Below, in pieces: positions 10,649-21,695 of a stretch of 64,000 nt of DNA. Both the position numbers and the translations under genes were made by a program. The notes under the pieces are model-generated. The model made no database searches. It was not told the DNA's origin and was given only the letters and a program-made list of their open reading frames with translations. This DNA comes from Humulus lupulus (taxonomy: Eukaryota; Streptophyta; Magnoliopsida; Rosales; Cannabaceae), in the NCBI RefSeq assembly GCF_963169125.1, contig NC_084793.1, positions 213,120,652 to 213,184,651 of the forward strand, written 5' to 3'. Every line of letters begins with the position of its first letter. Position 1 is the stretch's first letter.

Positions 10649-11351
10649 AAGTTGGCATAGGTTGCAAAGGAAACTTCAAGTTTTTACGAGGATGTCCCGA
10701 GGGTTGAAAAGGGAATTTCACATGCATGTGCACCTTCTTCTAGTCAGGTTGGCCTGCCTGATTATGAGCAGTTGATGCAGAGGCTCAAGAGGATTGAGGA
10801 GGACCAGTCTGATTATGCACAGAGGCTACAAAGGGTTGAGGAGGACCATGCGACCTTACTTTAGAAACAAACTACGATCATGGCTCAGTTGGTGCCGTTG
10901 ATTTCAGTGGTCTCAAATCGATAGAAGGAACAAAGCCGACCCACCCACTTACAATCAGATACAGAGTCTAATATCTTGCCTCATGACTACGAGCCCGGTA
11001 ATCCACCTTCCACTCCACAGGCCCAGACATCTCTTGTTGCCAGTGACGTCGATAGTCCAAGTGTACGAGTACTACAGCCTGAGGATGCAGCTGACCTCGA
11101 AGTTGTCAGGAAGAAATACATGCCCAAGCATTTTGATGACTTCACCAACCCAACAAAGAGATTAAGAGTAGATAAAAAAAGGTCTAGTTACTGAACCTTT
11201 GAGGAAGTGTGACCCGCAGCAGGAGAAGAGCTTCCATAAGTGCATGATCGGGAAGATTGACAATAAGAGGGATCGGAACATCCATACTGGGATGCACGGT
11301 GTGGCATAGTTCTTGCAGTTGTACACAATTCAGACTTGGCTTTGAGATTTG
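10649..11351 (+). pseudogene. Ulp1-like gene, linker exon after the Copia-1 insertion
   Basis: Continues the exon broken at 808. It encodes a hydrophilic linker with two repeats of a LKRIEEDQSDYAQ / LQRVEEDHATL coiled-coil unit (10775-10860), a Pro/Ser-rich stretch, then a PLRKCDPQQEKSFHKC segment with a RNIHTGMHG motif that precedes the peptidase core in this family. There are in-frame TAGs at 10658, 10862 and 10922 and one frameshift in the A-run at about 11174-11180. A donor GTATTT at 11352 joins in phase 0 to the exon at 11430. Confidence 0.6.
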
Positions 11352-11429
11352 GTATTTAAATTACAATTATGTATTTAATTCAATCATAAAATATATTGAT
11401 GGTACTAACGAATTTTCATATTTTTGCAG

Positions 11430-11935
11430 CATATTGATGCCGCTCTGCATGTGCTACACCATCGACGCTACTTTTATCATGCCGCATTTCGGCAGGATGC
11501 TGCGATCATGAACACCACATTCCCCCAAGTGTGTCTAGGTCTTTGGAATCATTTCAAGGAGACCGACACTAAGTATACATGGGACGACGATGTGCTGAAA
11601 ATGCTGAAGGGGGATGAAAATTAATTCCTCGTATCCTGGCACAATGTGACTGAAGTATATTTTGCCTTGCACATCGATCAAGCTAAGCATTGGATCGCCA
11701 TTGAAGTCTCCATTCCATTGTGGTGCATCAACAATTATGATTCCAATCATAGCGTGCTTAGTCTGACTCTGTTGGCGGAAGTTATCAAGCCTTGGTGCTT
11801 ATTGTTGCCTTCGTTGTTGTGGTGATCTAGCATGTTTGACGAGCATGAGGACCTCCAGACATATCCTGAGCAGAAAGCAAAGCCTTTTTTGTATTGTCAT
11901 ATTTCTCTTGAGGAGTGTCCTCAGACTAAGACAAG
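11430..11935 (+). pseudogene. Ulp1/C48 peptidase core exon with the catalytic His region
   Basis: Begins after a TTTTTGCAG acceptor with HIDAALHVLHHRR, then continues over a TAA at 11622 to KHWIAIEVS...NNYDSNHS (about 11685-11755). This is the His region of Ulp1-like cysteine peptidases (H-W followed by a beta strand and Y-D-S). The exon ends at donor AAG|GTATT (11935/11936). The usual Asp of the triad in the strand after HW is not obvious here. A second stop is at about 11823-11825. In the family these enzymes cut SUMO-like modifiers; this copy cannot be active. Confidence 0.65.
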
Positions 11936-12022
11936 GTATTCCCCTATTTAATTAGTGTTTTTTCAAATATGAATATTGAAGTTATTTTTATCTCGTATTG
12001 ACACAAAATCGATTATATGCAG

Positions 12023-12164
12023 TGGGGATTGTGGTATGTTTGCCATCAAACATATCGAGCATTTGATTTCCAAGCTACCACTTGATACCGTTATCGATAA
12101 GAACATGCAACATTTCAGGACCAAGTGGTGTGTGGACCTATTATATAAGAATTTGTCACCGTAA
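12023..12164 (+). pseudogene. Ulp1/C48 peptidase last exon with the catalytic Cys
   Basis: Starts after acceptor ATATGCAG (12015-12022). Joining from 11935 gives ...TKT-S-GDCGMFAIKHIEHL in frame. GDCG is the catalytic Cys box of C48 peptidases, followed by an alpha helix and a terminal WCVDLLYKNL. The TAA at 12162-12164 ends the gene. The exact phase match over this intron supports real splicing in the ancestor. Confidence 0.7.
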
Positions 12165-12313
12165 TGCTCTTTACATTTTCTTGACACACCTCTTGTATCG
12201 TATAATATATAGTTAGTTTTGTATATGGTTTAGCATCAAACATTATTTTTTTGTACGACATTGATCTGCCTCGATATAATTTAATTGGGACCGTCCAAAT
12301 ATTTCAAAAGCTA
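12165..12313 (+). other. 3' flank of the Ulp1-like gene
   Basis: AT-rich, without an ORF. It probably holds the 3' UTR (AATATAT and TATAAT runs) up to the insertion point of element E. I see no terminal inverted repeat of a Mutator-like element here. Confidence 0.4.
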
Positions 12314-13096
12314 TGTTTAATGCCCAAAACGTGCATTCACTAAGTGATGGTTGTAGTATAGATCAGGCGGTCGATTCCACAAGGAGACAAAGAAATAAAG
12401 TTATTCAATAAATAAATTTTAGAGATAAATAATATGAGAAAAATAGAACAAGTGATATTTTTGTTGTTTTTGAGATTTAAAGATTAGAAATAAAGATAGA
12501 ATAAAGTGTGATGCAACAATAGGTAACAAGTAGGAAGGATCAAAGGTCATCAATATGCATACTTATTTATTTGGATCTTTGATTCACAAAACTTACACAA
12601 ATGAATGGTTCACATCCCAACTATTCATTTGGAAGATTTAACAGTGAAGCACAAATATATTTAACAAAAATGTATTCAAGTGATTAATATTCTTTACCAT
12701 GGAAGGATGTGATAAATCTTATGGGAAATCTAAAAATAACATTATACTATTGGCAATAATGAAATAAAATATTGGACATAAAACCTAATACAAATATTAC
12801 TTTTACTATTAATAAAATACATAGAAAGAGCATGATTAATTCTATATAGATTTAGCAAAAGTAAATATATATGAATGAGATAGAGAAAATGATAAAGATA
12901 TTATCTATAATATTTTCACTAATTTAATAATGCATAGAAAGTGCTTGAAAAAATCTATATACTATTAGTAAACATAAATAAAGATAACAAGATAAAAAAA
13001 TAGAGATGAAAGAAAATAAATCACTCAAATATATAAACTTTAAGTACATGGTGAATCAAAAATACCAAACAAAGTCATAGTGCATATAGGATCATC

Positions 13097-13118
13097 CTAA
13101 CCTTCCTAAGAAGGTTAG
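13097..13118 (-). other. Hairpin in the transcribed part of element E LTR
   Basis: CTAACCTTC / GAAGGTTAG, a perfect 9-bp stem with loop CTAA, about 90-110 nt after the TATA box. It is identical in the right LTR (33656-33677). Confidence 0.6.
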
Positions 13119-13205
13119 CCTATTATGCTAAACATTCTCATAAAATTCTAGAGAGAAAATATGAGAAATGAGACTAAAAATTACATACCGAATGTGAAAG
13201 TGTCC

Positions 13206-13214
13206 CTATTTATA
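13206..13214 (-). promoter_or_regulatory. TATA box, element E left LTR
   Basis: TATAAATAG on the minus strand, conserved at 33794-33802 in the right LTR. Confidence 0.55.
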
Positions 13215-13943
13215 GAAGAAGAAAAAGACTAAAAGAAAATTAAACTACAAATGAGGTTTACAAAATAAATCTGAAACATTAATAATAAAATATGATTTTG
13301 AAAAATCAAATCTTATTATTAATATTAACCTAACTATTTTAGTGAATGGTCAACATGCCCCTTTTTCTAAAACAACACAAAAAGTGAGCTTGAAAGCTCA
13401 AAATGGATGATTCAAGGCCCAACATGCACAAGAAAATGGGCTGGTGGGTGCTGATGGTAGCTGGTGGGTTTGACCCAGCTGCAGCCAATGGGAACATGCC
13501 ACATGGCCCGGCTGGGCAAGGGGCAAGGGCTGGAGAGGAGGTGGGTCACTGGATCAGGTGCTGGGATGGTGCGTGGGTTGGTGGGTCAGGCGGGCGGGAA
13601 GGCGCGAGTCACTGGATGGCTGCTGGGACACATGGCACTGCAAGAGGCCGCCACATGGCGTGCTAGGGAGATGGAGAAAGCAGCGAGCTTGGGCTTTGAA
13701 TTGGGCCTTTTGATTCCAAAAATGCCAAATTCTCACTTCTTTTATTAGCTTTACTTATTTCTTTCTCTTTATTTTTTCTGGTGTCCAAATGCAATTTATT
13801 TCCTGAAAATTAAACACAAATTAAATTAAAATTAATATTTTCAATTATAAAATATATTACAATAAATTCATGAGAATATTAATTAAAAATTAATTTCTTT
13901 TACACTTTACAACTAATAAATTGACATTTTTGAGCATTAATCA

Positions 13944-15208
13944 CAACCCCCAACTAGCTTATTGCTAGTCCCTAGCAATTCAAGTGAATAAAATTATTAC
14001 CAAGATGAAATAGTTACTCAAATAATGCAAAATCATTTAACAAAATATTTAGTGAGAATTTAGAAAATGCTATTTAAAACTATCAAAGTTGTAATTCAAG
14101 AGTTTTGTGTGTGTGCACCAAACCATATCGTTCTTTCCAAAATTTACAACACAAACAATATTGAAATATCACCAAAGAATAAAGTCTCAACTCTAAATCC
14201 TAACAAATGTATTGAAAATATTTTTACGGGAGATGGTTGATACTCTTGGAGTTGGAAATTTATCAATTAGCGCTCAAAATGAATGTTATCGTTTTAGGAC
14301 AAACAATGTTAACAAATATTGATCACAAGATAGGCTAATCAATTAATTGGAATCTAAATGACATAAGAACTTTCGAGATTTTACAAAATGATAATAAGAG
14401 CCAAAATAACAAAACAAAATTAGATAAATAAAATACACAAACTTTTTTTTTGATGACATAAATTGACAAGAAATGTAGTAATGTTGATTTTTTTTTTTTA
14501 ATTTGACAAATTTTTTCTTCAATAAAACTACTAAAAATGAAGATGAAAAATGTTGCTCTTGTTCATTTTTCTTTTTTCTTTTTTCATTTTTTAAAAATAT
14601 ATTTCTTCTTTTTCTTTTTATAACTTTTTTTTGACAAGAGACAACATAAAAAAAACAAGAAATTTAAAAGGAAATTACAATTAAAAACAGCAAAGGCTCT
14701 TTACAACAAAAATTATCCCTCTAGTGAATGCCATGTTTTTAAAATCCCAAAACTTAATTTTACCAACTCAAATGATCAATAGAAGTTTTCAAAGTTGTTT
14801 TCTCATTCTCACAACTCACAAGAATTAAAATCTTTAAACTTTATAATTTTTCTCAACTGAATGTGTTAACAATTTTTTTTCAATGTTTGGTTGTGCATGA
14901 AATTACGCTAAAAAAATTACTTTCTAATAGTAAAAATAGCAAAAACTATCTCACAAAAATTTTGTTGTAATGAATTTTGCAAAAATTTAACTCAAAATTT
15001 AAAAATGGTAATCAAAATATATTTCAACGCATAAATATGCCCACTACCCCCAACTTTAAATGAGACATTGTCCTCAATGTCTAAAGTTAAGCCCATTGTG
15101 GGAGCAAAAGGGAATATGATAACCAAAAAACAACAACAAAACCCCAAAAAGTCAAATTTACAACATGAAATAAAGACACAAATTAAAATAAAGCACACTA
15201 AAAAGAAA
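13944..15208 (-). other. Element E 3' untranslated region
   Basis: No ORF. On the minus strand, after the ORF stop (15200-15198), comes the motif TTGAGGACAATGTCTCATTT followed by AAAGTTGGGGGTAG (about 15090-15045). Such a motif is typical of the stretch after the coding region in Athila/Tat and related plant gypsy elements. The segment next to the LTR (13955-13944) is the G-rich AGTTGGGGGTTG, the likely polypurine tract. The rest is AT-rich with long A and T runs. Confidence 0.65.
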
Positions 15209-15213
15209 GATAA
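15209..15213 (+). repeat. Target-site duplication, left copy (element C)
   Basis: GATAA directly before TGTAACGCC; the identical GATAA is at 31056-31060 directly after the right LTR. Confidence 0.9.
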
Positions 15214-18200
15214 TGTAACGCCCGCGTTTAGGGCACCAGGTAAACCCTAGTTCAAGTATTTTAATTCCCTGTATTATGTATTATGTCAGGGGAACATTTT
15301 ATGTTACAAGAAGTTGTGATGTTTGAATGTTAGCCATGCTGTGGTGAGTGCTGTTTTTATAGAAACCGAGACATTTGTTTGTGGACCGAGTCAAAAACCC
15401 TAATTGGGTAAAAAAAATCTCGGATTTATTTAAATAGGAAATACTATGGCATAAAAATATTAATTTTTTCTGGCGCTGGGACATCATAGTCGAGCCAATA
15501 AATTTAAGAAAAATTGATTGAGGATTGAATCTCAATAAACCAGGCTTAAGAATGAGAATTTTTTGCTTGAGCCTCTAAGGGCATTTTGGTCAATTTGATA
15601 AAATTACCAAACTTATGTGTTATGTGACAAAATTTATTTTTGGTCACATTTATTTTATTTTAGCTTGGAGATATTTAAAATCTATAGGGTAAAATTTTTG
15701 TTAAATTTGGAGAGTGAAATTACCAAAGGGCCCTTGAGTGCATTAGAAGCGAGTAAAAGGAGCAAGGGCATTAAGGTCTTTTCCAAGGGAGGAGAGAGAG
15801 AAGAGGGGCGGTCAAGGCTGTGCCTAGGGCTCTAGGGAGCCTAGGACACCTACCCTAGGAAGTGTAAGAGCCTCACCCACTCATTGGCTTAACCCTAATC
15901 ATTCCACTTTTACACAACTAATCATTTTTTTTTTTTTGTAAAATTTCCTTTTCTCTCAAGAAAACAAAAACACCTCTTCTATTTCCTCTCTCGTAAAATT
16001 GAACCCTAGCCCCATCTACTCTCCATTTGCTATCATTTTCTCTCCATGATCCAAGGACACTCTTTCCCCATTGAAGGAGGGAGGAGATCAAGAGCACACT
16101 AAGAAGGGTAAGTTTCGAACCCTACTCCACTTTTCTCCTCTCTTTCTCTTCAAACCCGAAACCCTAAGGGATTATGTTGCATGCATGTGATATAATATCC
16201 ATGCATGGCTTTGATCTTGTGCTCTAGGGTTCACGAGTTGTGGTTCTAGGAGGATCTCAAAGATTTGAAGCTTGTTGATGTTTTAGTGAGAGCAAAGGTA
16301 AAGATTTTAGAGTTTTGGCAATTTTCCACTCATCTCCATCTTCTACCCTAAAATTTCTTTTTAAATCTTCATGTGAAACCTTGGGGCTTGGTTTGAGTGT
16401 ATAGAACACAAGGATAAAGTTTGAAAGGCTAAGGGAACCTTATCTCCAAGCTAAAACCATCAAAGGTAGATTTTTGGTTGATTTTGAGTTGTTTTTGTTA
16501 TTGATGTTAGGTCTGATTGTATAGGTTGTTTTGTTGGTTTTTGAAGTTTATTTTATGCTTAAGGGTTATATTGGTTGATTTGATGATTTTCATGAATGCA
16601 TGTGGTAGGATTTTTGTTAGTTGTGTTTATTTTTGCTAGAATGTGTAAAAATGCATGCTGTCAAGTTTTTGTGGTCTGACTTCCAACGGGTCTGATTGTA
16701 CCCTACTACCTCTGTTTGTGGAAATAATTTATATGTTTGCATATTTATAGATGAGTACCTGAGTTTATGTTTTTTAAAATAAAAAAATGTGTTTTCAAAC
16801 CGAAGTTATGAACTTTTTGGCATCTTGATGCAATTTGGAAAATTTATGGGCAGCATGCACTGCCCAGATTGTTTTAAATATTGAACATGTTTTACTGAGC
16901 CAAAAGCCATGAAATTCGGTAAACTGTTAGTTTAAATATGGATAAGTATCACAAATTTTTTTTAGAGGAAATTACAAAATTTTTAAAGTGTAATGGTTTT
17001 TCAAAGTTTTCCCCCTTTCCTAAAAATTATGAAATTTTTAGAGAAACTAAATTAGATATGATTAAAAATCGTGGTAAAATTTTAGAAAAAAATGGGCTAT
17101 GATGTAAGAGAAATATTTTTTCTAAGAACCCTAAAATTTGAGAAAAACTCCTGGGCAGCAGGCACTGCCCATATTTCTTTAAATGGTTTAATGGGTTTTG
17201 CCTTCCCAAAAATTTTGAAACTTGGTGAGAAATTTTTTAAGATAGGTATTAAGGCCCTGGTAAAATTTTATATTTAAAATATGTCATAGTTTAAGAGTAG
17301 TAATTTTTCTAAGTTACCTAAAAACGAGAAAAAATAGTAATTTCAAACCTTAACAAAAAAACGAGTTTCGGGAGGTTAGTTCTCCTAACCTAAATTGAAT
17401 TTTTGACGTGAACTTTCACCTAGTTCCCATTATTAGGACATATAATACATGAGCGGGATTTTAAAGGGTTGTGGTTAGAGAACCTAACATTGAATATGAT
17501 CTTAAAAGCAGAATTTTTATCACGTTAAAATAAATAGTGAAAAGTTAGGTTCGGAATTGGAAATGAAGTTGTTTTAAAAAATAGCTAAAGTTTTAGATAT
17601 CTAACAAATCCCAAATTAGTTTAAGGTTATTGATAATTTATTTTTACCATTTTCTAAACTCGGGGTCTGATTGCCCTTTCTATTCGAAAATGACGTAATA
17701 GAGATCCTATGATATGGATTTAAAGATGGTAAAAATGGGAGTTAGGTTTTATAAAACCGTAAATCGAAAATTATTATCGTTAACGGATAATAATTTGTAA
17801 AAGGTAGAAACGGAGTATTTTTGGGTAAAAAATGGAAAACTATACACTCCGTACTTGAGTAGAAAATGGTTGGTTTTCTAAGATAAAAAGTCCTTTAAAA
17901 TTTACGTTGACCTGTGAAATTGGCCAACGGTCGTATGTACAGTATACGACACCTTTTGAACGAAATAAATATTATAAACGACAGAGTACGAATATCTTAA
18001 ACAAATACACATAAATTTAATAGTGGTTTAGGCCTGTTCTGATGAACAGCATTAACCTAATCCACTTAGCTTTTAGTATTGAATCACTCGACAATTACAG
18101 TGATGAACAAAAGTATTCACTCGTTTCTAATTTCCCCAGAGTTTCTCCCTAAATATTCTTCAGATCTAAAAAATTCCAGAAAAAACCATCCCTTGAAACG

Positions 18201-18520
18201 AAGCCCTAGGTCCTTTATTTATAGTACCCAGGGGCTGTTACATGATCAGTAATATTGGAATCGTGGTTTGGTACACGATTATTAGGTAGTGGAGATACGT
18301 TTCCACCTCCCCATGATTATGAGATCGTGGGTTTCTCGTTGTTTCTCTGGATCGTGGTAGATAATGCACGATTAAAACCTCTGGGAAAATGTTAAGTCTT
18401 GGCTGGTCTATGAGACCTAAGTGATAGGCCCGATGACTCTTCAGAGCTTAGGTGCTAGGCCTGATGACCTTCTGGGTGTGCGAGTATTTCTCAGTGAAGT
18501 GTACTTGGGAGTTTAGGACG

Positions 18521-18745
18521 ACCACCCTATGACGAATAGGGTGGGTCGACCACCCAGGTGGTTCTTGAGCATGTTAGGCCGACCACCCCTAGGGGCTCTT
18601 GGGCATACTTGGGCCGACCACCCTTAAGGGTTGGGGTCAGGCCGACCACCCCCAAGGGGTTCTTGGGCATGCTTAGGCTGACCTCCCCTAGGGGTAGGGG
18701 TCAGGCCAAGCACCCCTACGGGGTCTTGTCCTGGCCAACTTCCCT
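18521..18745 (+). repeat. GC-rich minisatellite in element C 5' LTR
   Basis: Four to five degenerate units of about 45-55 bp, each with a GGCCGACCACCCC core followed by AGGGG and TCTTGGGCAT. The units are partly self-complementary (CCACCCCTAGGGG type). It is absent from the 3' LTR. Confidence 0.7.
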
Positions 18746-19352
18746 ATAGGTCATGGACCTTTCTTTTTTGCTCGTCGGTCTTTTTTCAATACTTCTTCGT
18801 TTTTCCCTGATTTGTGATGCCACGTGCCCCTTTTTCATTTGCCAAGTCATCCCCGTAATTTTGAGGGATAGCAACTTCTTTTATAAGTAACCAAATACAC
18901 GTAATACGATTAAGAGAGTCTTATTGAGATAGAATATTAAAATGCACAGCACGAAGAGCATGTTGCGGTAAGAAGGATTTTTCTCAGGAAACTGTAATTT
19001 ATTTAAAGCGGAATCTATAAGAGAAATTTCTGTATAGAGTGTGTAAGATAACTTTATTGAATGTAGCTATCGTGAAATATTAACTATAAGAATATGTCAT
19101 AGTTTAATCTGAGCCATTGTGTGGTTTCACTATAGTGTTATCTAAGAGTGAATGCTCGCTTCTGGATAGAAGATTTCCACAAGCAAGTGCTAAGGAATCC
19201 GGGTAAGACAATTTATGATATGTTTGGCTACAACATGTTAATGAATAATTTAGATAATTAAGTTATAAGCTAATAATTTGAACTAGTCTTAGAAGGTTTA
19301 CTGAAGACCGTGGTCCTAGAGGGTTCTCATGCTCATGACTAAGGTAAGCATT

Positions 19353-19724
19353 CTGGCTAGCTATCACGACAACTATAAACTCTGGCTAACCACTGGGGAA
19401 CTAAGTGAGAAATTAGTTTGCCACCGATGAATATGTGACTAAGGTCGGTTGGCCATCGCAATATGTAAGAAGTCTGTCTTAACACCTGTGACATAAGAGT
19501 CTGGTTAAACTCCGGGACACATAAGTAAGTTGATTAGTCTGGCTAGCTACCATGACAACTATGAACTCTGGCTAGCCACCGGGGAACTAAGTGAGAAACT
19601 GTTTCACCATCGATGACTATGTGACTAAGGTCGGTTGGACACCACAATATGTAAGAAGTCTGGCTTAACACCCGTGACATAAGAGTCCAGTTAAACTCTG
19701 TGACACATAAGTAAGTTAAATCTG
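19353..19724 (+). repeat. 186-bp tandem duplication in element C 5' LTR
   Basis: Units start with CTGGCTAGCTA at 19353 and 19539 and contain GGTCGGTTGG and TTAACACCCGTGACATAAGA. The same pair occurs in the 3' LTR (from 29865 and 30054), so the duplication predates insertion. Confidence 0.75.
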
Positions 19725-20541
19725 GAATCAAATCTCTATGATTAAGAAAGTATGTCGAATTCTTCTAGGACGTGGGTAATAGGTGTAACTAGTTTACACC
19801 CGTCGATGCTATGGTAAGATATGTTAAGATGTACTAAGAAATGTTAAGTTATTCTAAGATATGTTAAGCTATGTTGAAGGTTCCTCCGGAACCCTAAGTA
19901 TGTATGTTAAGATATGAATGAATAAGTAAGTATGTTAAGATACGACTGAGTAAGTAAGTATGTATGTTACCAGTTAAGACTGTATATATGCTCTGGGATT
20001 TTTTGCGTGCAGGTGTACTTTCAGGATACAAATTTTGGTTATGAGGCATGACCATAAGTTTTCCAGGACGTTTGCACGTTCTTAAATTGTATGTTAGGGT
20101 TCGGTTTCATCAGAATCCTATTCTTGGTTGATTATCTGCCTAGTTACAGTTAGTTAAGTTCTTGCTCTATTATGTGGTTATGTTTGTAAAGTTGTTATTA
20201 CTAAGTGTTTCACTTACCTAGTTGTTTCGTGTTGTAGGTAAGCTCGTAGGCAAAGTGGATCAGTGAGAGCTGGAGTTTATCTACGAGGATGAACATGTCG
20301 ACCGACCTTTTGGTAATTTATGTTTTGGGGACTAGAATCCATATGATAACTAAGAAATTGTTTTGGGCTTGTTGAATGTTTTAAAATTATGACATTGTAA
20401 TTTTCTTTTAAGTATGCGCATACTTCTGAACTCTTGCATGTTTTGAAAAGTTTTTTTTATATGGATTTTTGGTCACCTTATTTTAGAAAATGGTTATGTT
20501 TTTCTGCAAATTATGTTAAGAGATTTTACAAGACGTTACAA

Positions 20542-20556
20542 TTAGTATCAGAGCAC
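20542..20556 (+). other. Primer binding site, element C
   Basis: TTAGTATCAGAGC starts within two bases of the LTR end. It is the usual TTGGTATCAGAGC site with one G-to-A change. Confidence 0.7.
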
Positions 20557-20695
20557 CGGGCTAAACCGGTTTTGTAGACATACCCACATGTACATTCACA
20601 AAGATAGACCGACACTCACTGTAAGTAATGTCTTAAGTTTCGTTCATGTGATTTCTATGTGTTTACCTGTTTGAATTCTATAAATTGTAGGTTAC

Positions 20696-21358
20696 ATGGC
20701 TGAGCAACCCGATGTAGATAACCCCGTCCTAGAGGACCCACCTATAGTATATACCTCTGGGCAGAAACTTCGATTCTATCAAGGATTCCATATCACCTGT
20801 CCCTATGTATTCACTGGGGAAGTTGACAACTCATATGATGTCTGGGCTTTGACTTATTCACTGGCAATCATCTTCGAGGATATGGAGATTCCTCCGAGCT
20901 TCATGGTGAGGTTGGCCAGCTTATACCTGCGAGAGGAGGCTTGTCGATGGTTTCAAATAAGGCATCTGAGACCGGCCACTACCTCTTGGCCAGAGTTTCA
21001 GGCATCCATTGCGCTTGCGTTTGACCCCTTTTGATGATGTATCAATATGGTACAAGGAGTGCTGTGAGCATCTGATAGTGCACTCGTTCCTAACATGGCA
21101 GAGGGTGATCGATTGGCACAACTGGTGGTGCGGAATTGTCCAGTGCCTGCAGGAGCCCAGCCTGAGGATAAGGCTACGACATATCAGAACCTTGGAGAGG
21201 TCATGGAGGTCGAAGTTGAACCATAAGAAGATCTCAAAGAAGATCCTGAGGAGGATCCGACTGCGGGCCAGGAGCATGAGGCAGCTGGGAATGGCATGGT
21301 TTGGGAAGTACTAGGGAGTTCAAATGAGGATTTAGATGGGGACATATGTGTCGATTAG
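20696..21358 (+). pseudogene. Extra gag-like ORF (ORF0) of element C
   Basis: ATG at 20696, with a possible 70-nt leader intron just before it (GTAAGT 20621 to TAG 20690). The first 112 codons are open. Residues 45-112 read like a retrotransposon Gag core: a W near the start, MVRLASLYLREEACRWF, then SWPEFQASIALAFDPF. Two TGAs at about 21032-21037 and a TGA at 21062 interrupt it. The same frame then reads on through a plausible hydrophilic stretch and an acidic tail (KEDPEEDPTAG region) to TAG 21356-21358, about 220 codons in all, with one TAA near 21223. There is no zinc knuckle. The normal gag-pol of the element follows 337 bp later, so this is an additional gene. Confidence 0.55.
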
Positions 21359-21695
21359 GATAGTGATCGTCTGTTTTATTATCTTTTGTGAAAAACACTA
21401 TGGTTTTCAAATTTCACTGTTTTGTATCACTTTTGATTAAGGGTCCTATGCTAAGAAATCTTGAGCCCCGACTAGGGTTAGATTCCCTTCCTATTCACTT
21501 TTGTAAACCCTTTCAGACTTTGCGTTGAATGTTATGTTATGGTTTGGTATGTTTAAAATGCAACCTTTTGTCTAATGGTTGAGTTCTATGATTGGTTGTT
21601 GATAACTTGTGTAAAGGGTAGCATGCGTATGCTGATCCTAGCTTGTTACTTTTAGTAATCACTCGTCATTGTCTATATATACGTAGGAAATTTTC
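21359..21695 (+). other. Spacer between ORF0 and gag of element C
   Basis: No ORF. It has intron-like or UTR-like composition, with acceptor-like CCTTTCAG (about 21510) and ACGTAG (21681-21686) before the gag ATG. Splicing could give gag its own message, but I cannot show it. Confidence 0.35.

Larger units (their letters stand above)
12314..13943 (-). repeat. Element E left LTR (3' LTR of the minus-strand element)
   Basis: 1630 bp, from TGTTTAATGC to GCATTAATCA. It aligns with 32885-34002 over about 1.1 kb. On the minus strand TATAAATAG (13214-13206) is a good TATA box, which confirms orientation, and a hairpin follows downstream (13097-13118). The 13.4-13.7 kb part is GC-rich and gives long chance ORFs that I do not call. 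Confidence 0.85.
15214..20540 (+). repeat. Element C 5' LTR (5.3 kb)
   Basis: TGTAACGCC ... GACGTTACA. At 5327 bp it is far longer than most plant LTRs and about 0.8 kb longer than its partner. It holds repeated GGGCAG/CTGCCC palindromes (16848, 17153), a block with a GC-rich minisatellite (about 17900-18870) that the 3' LTR lacks, and a 186-bp direct duplication (from 19353 and 19539). No gene is seen in it. Confidence 0.92.

Noticed and set aside
13403..13748. Two plus-strand ORFs in GC-rich DNA (87 and 94 codons)
   Set aside because: They lie in the LTR of element E, antisense to it; low-complexity Gly/Ala/Trp readings without domain signs.
18558..18749. ORF with repeated RPTTPRG-like text
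   Set aside because: A by-product of the GC-rich minisatellite in the 5' LTR of C, not a gene.
19353..19724. Possible CRISPR-like or satellite array
   Set aside because: Only two units of 186 bp, no spacers, and the same pair exists in both LTRs: an internal LTR duplication in a plant retroelement.
20696..21358. ORF0 of element C as the N-terminal part of the normal gag
   Set aside because: The normal gag has its own ATG, complete core and two zinc knuckles, and a non-coding gap of 337 bp separates them.
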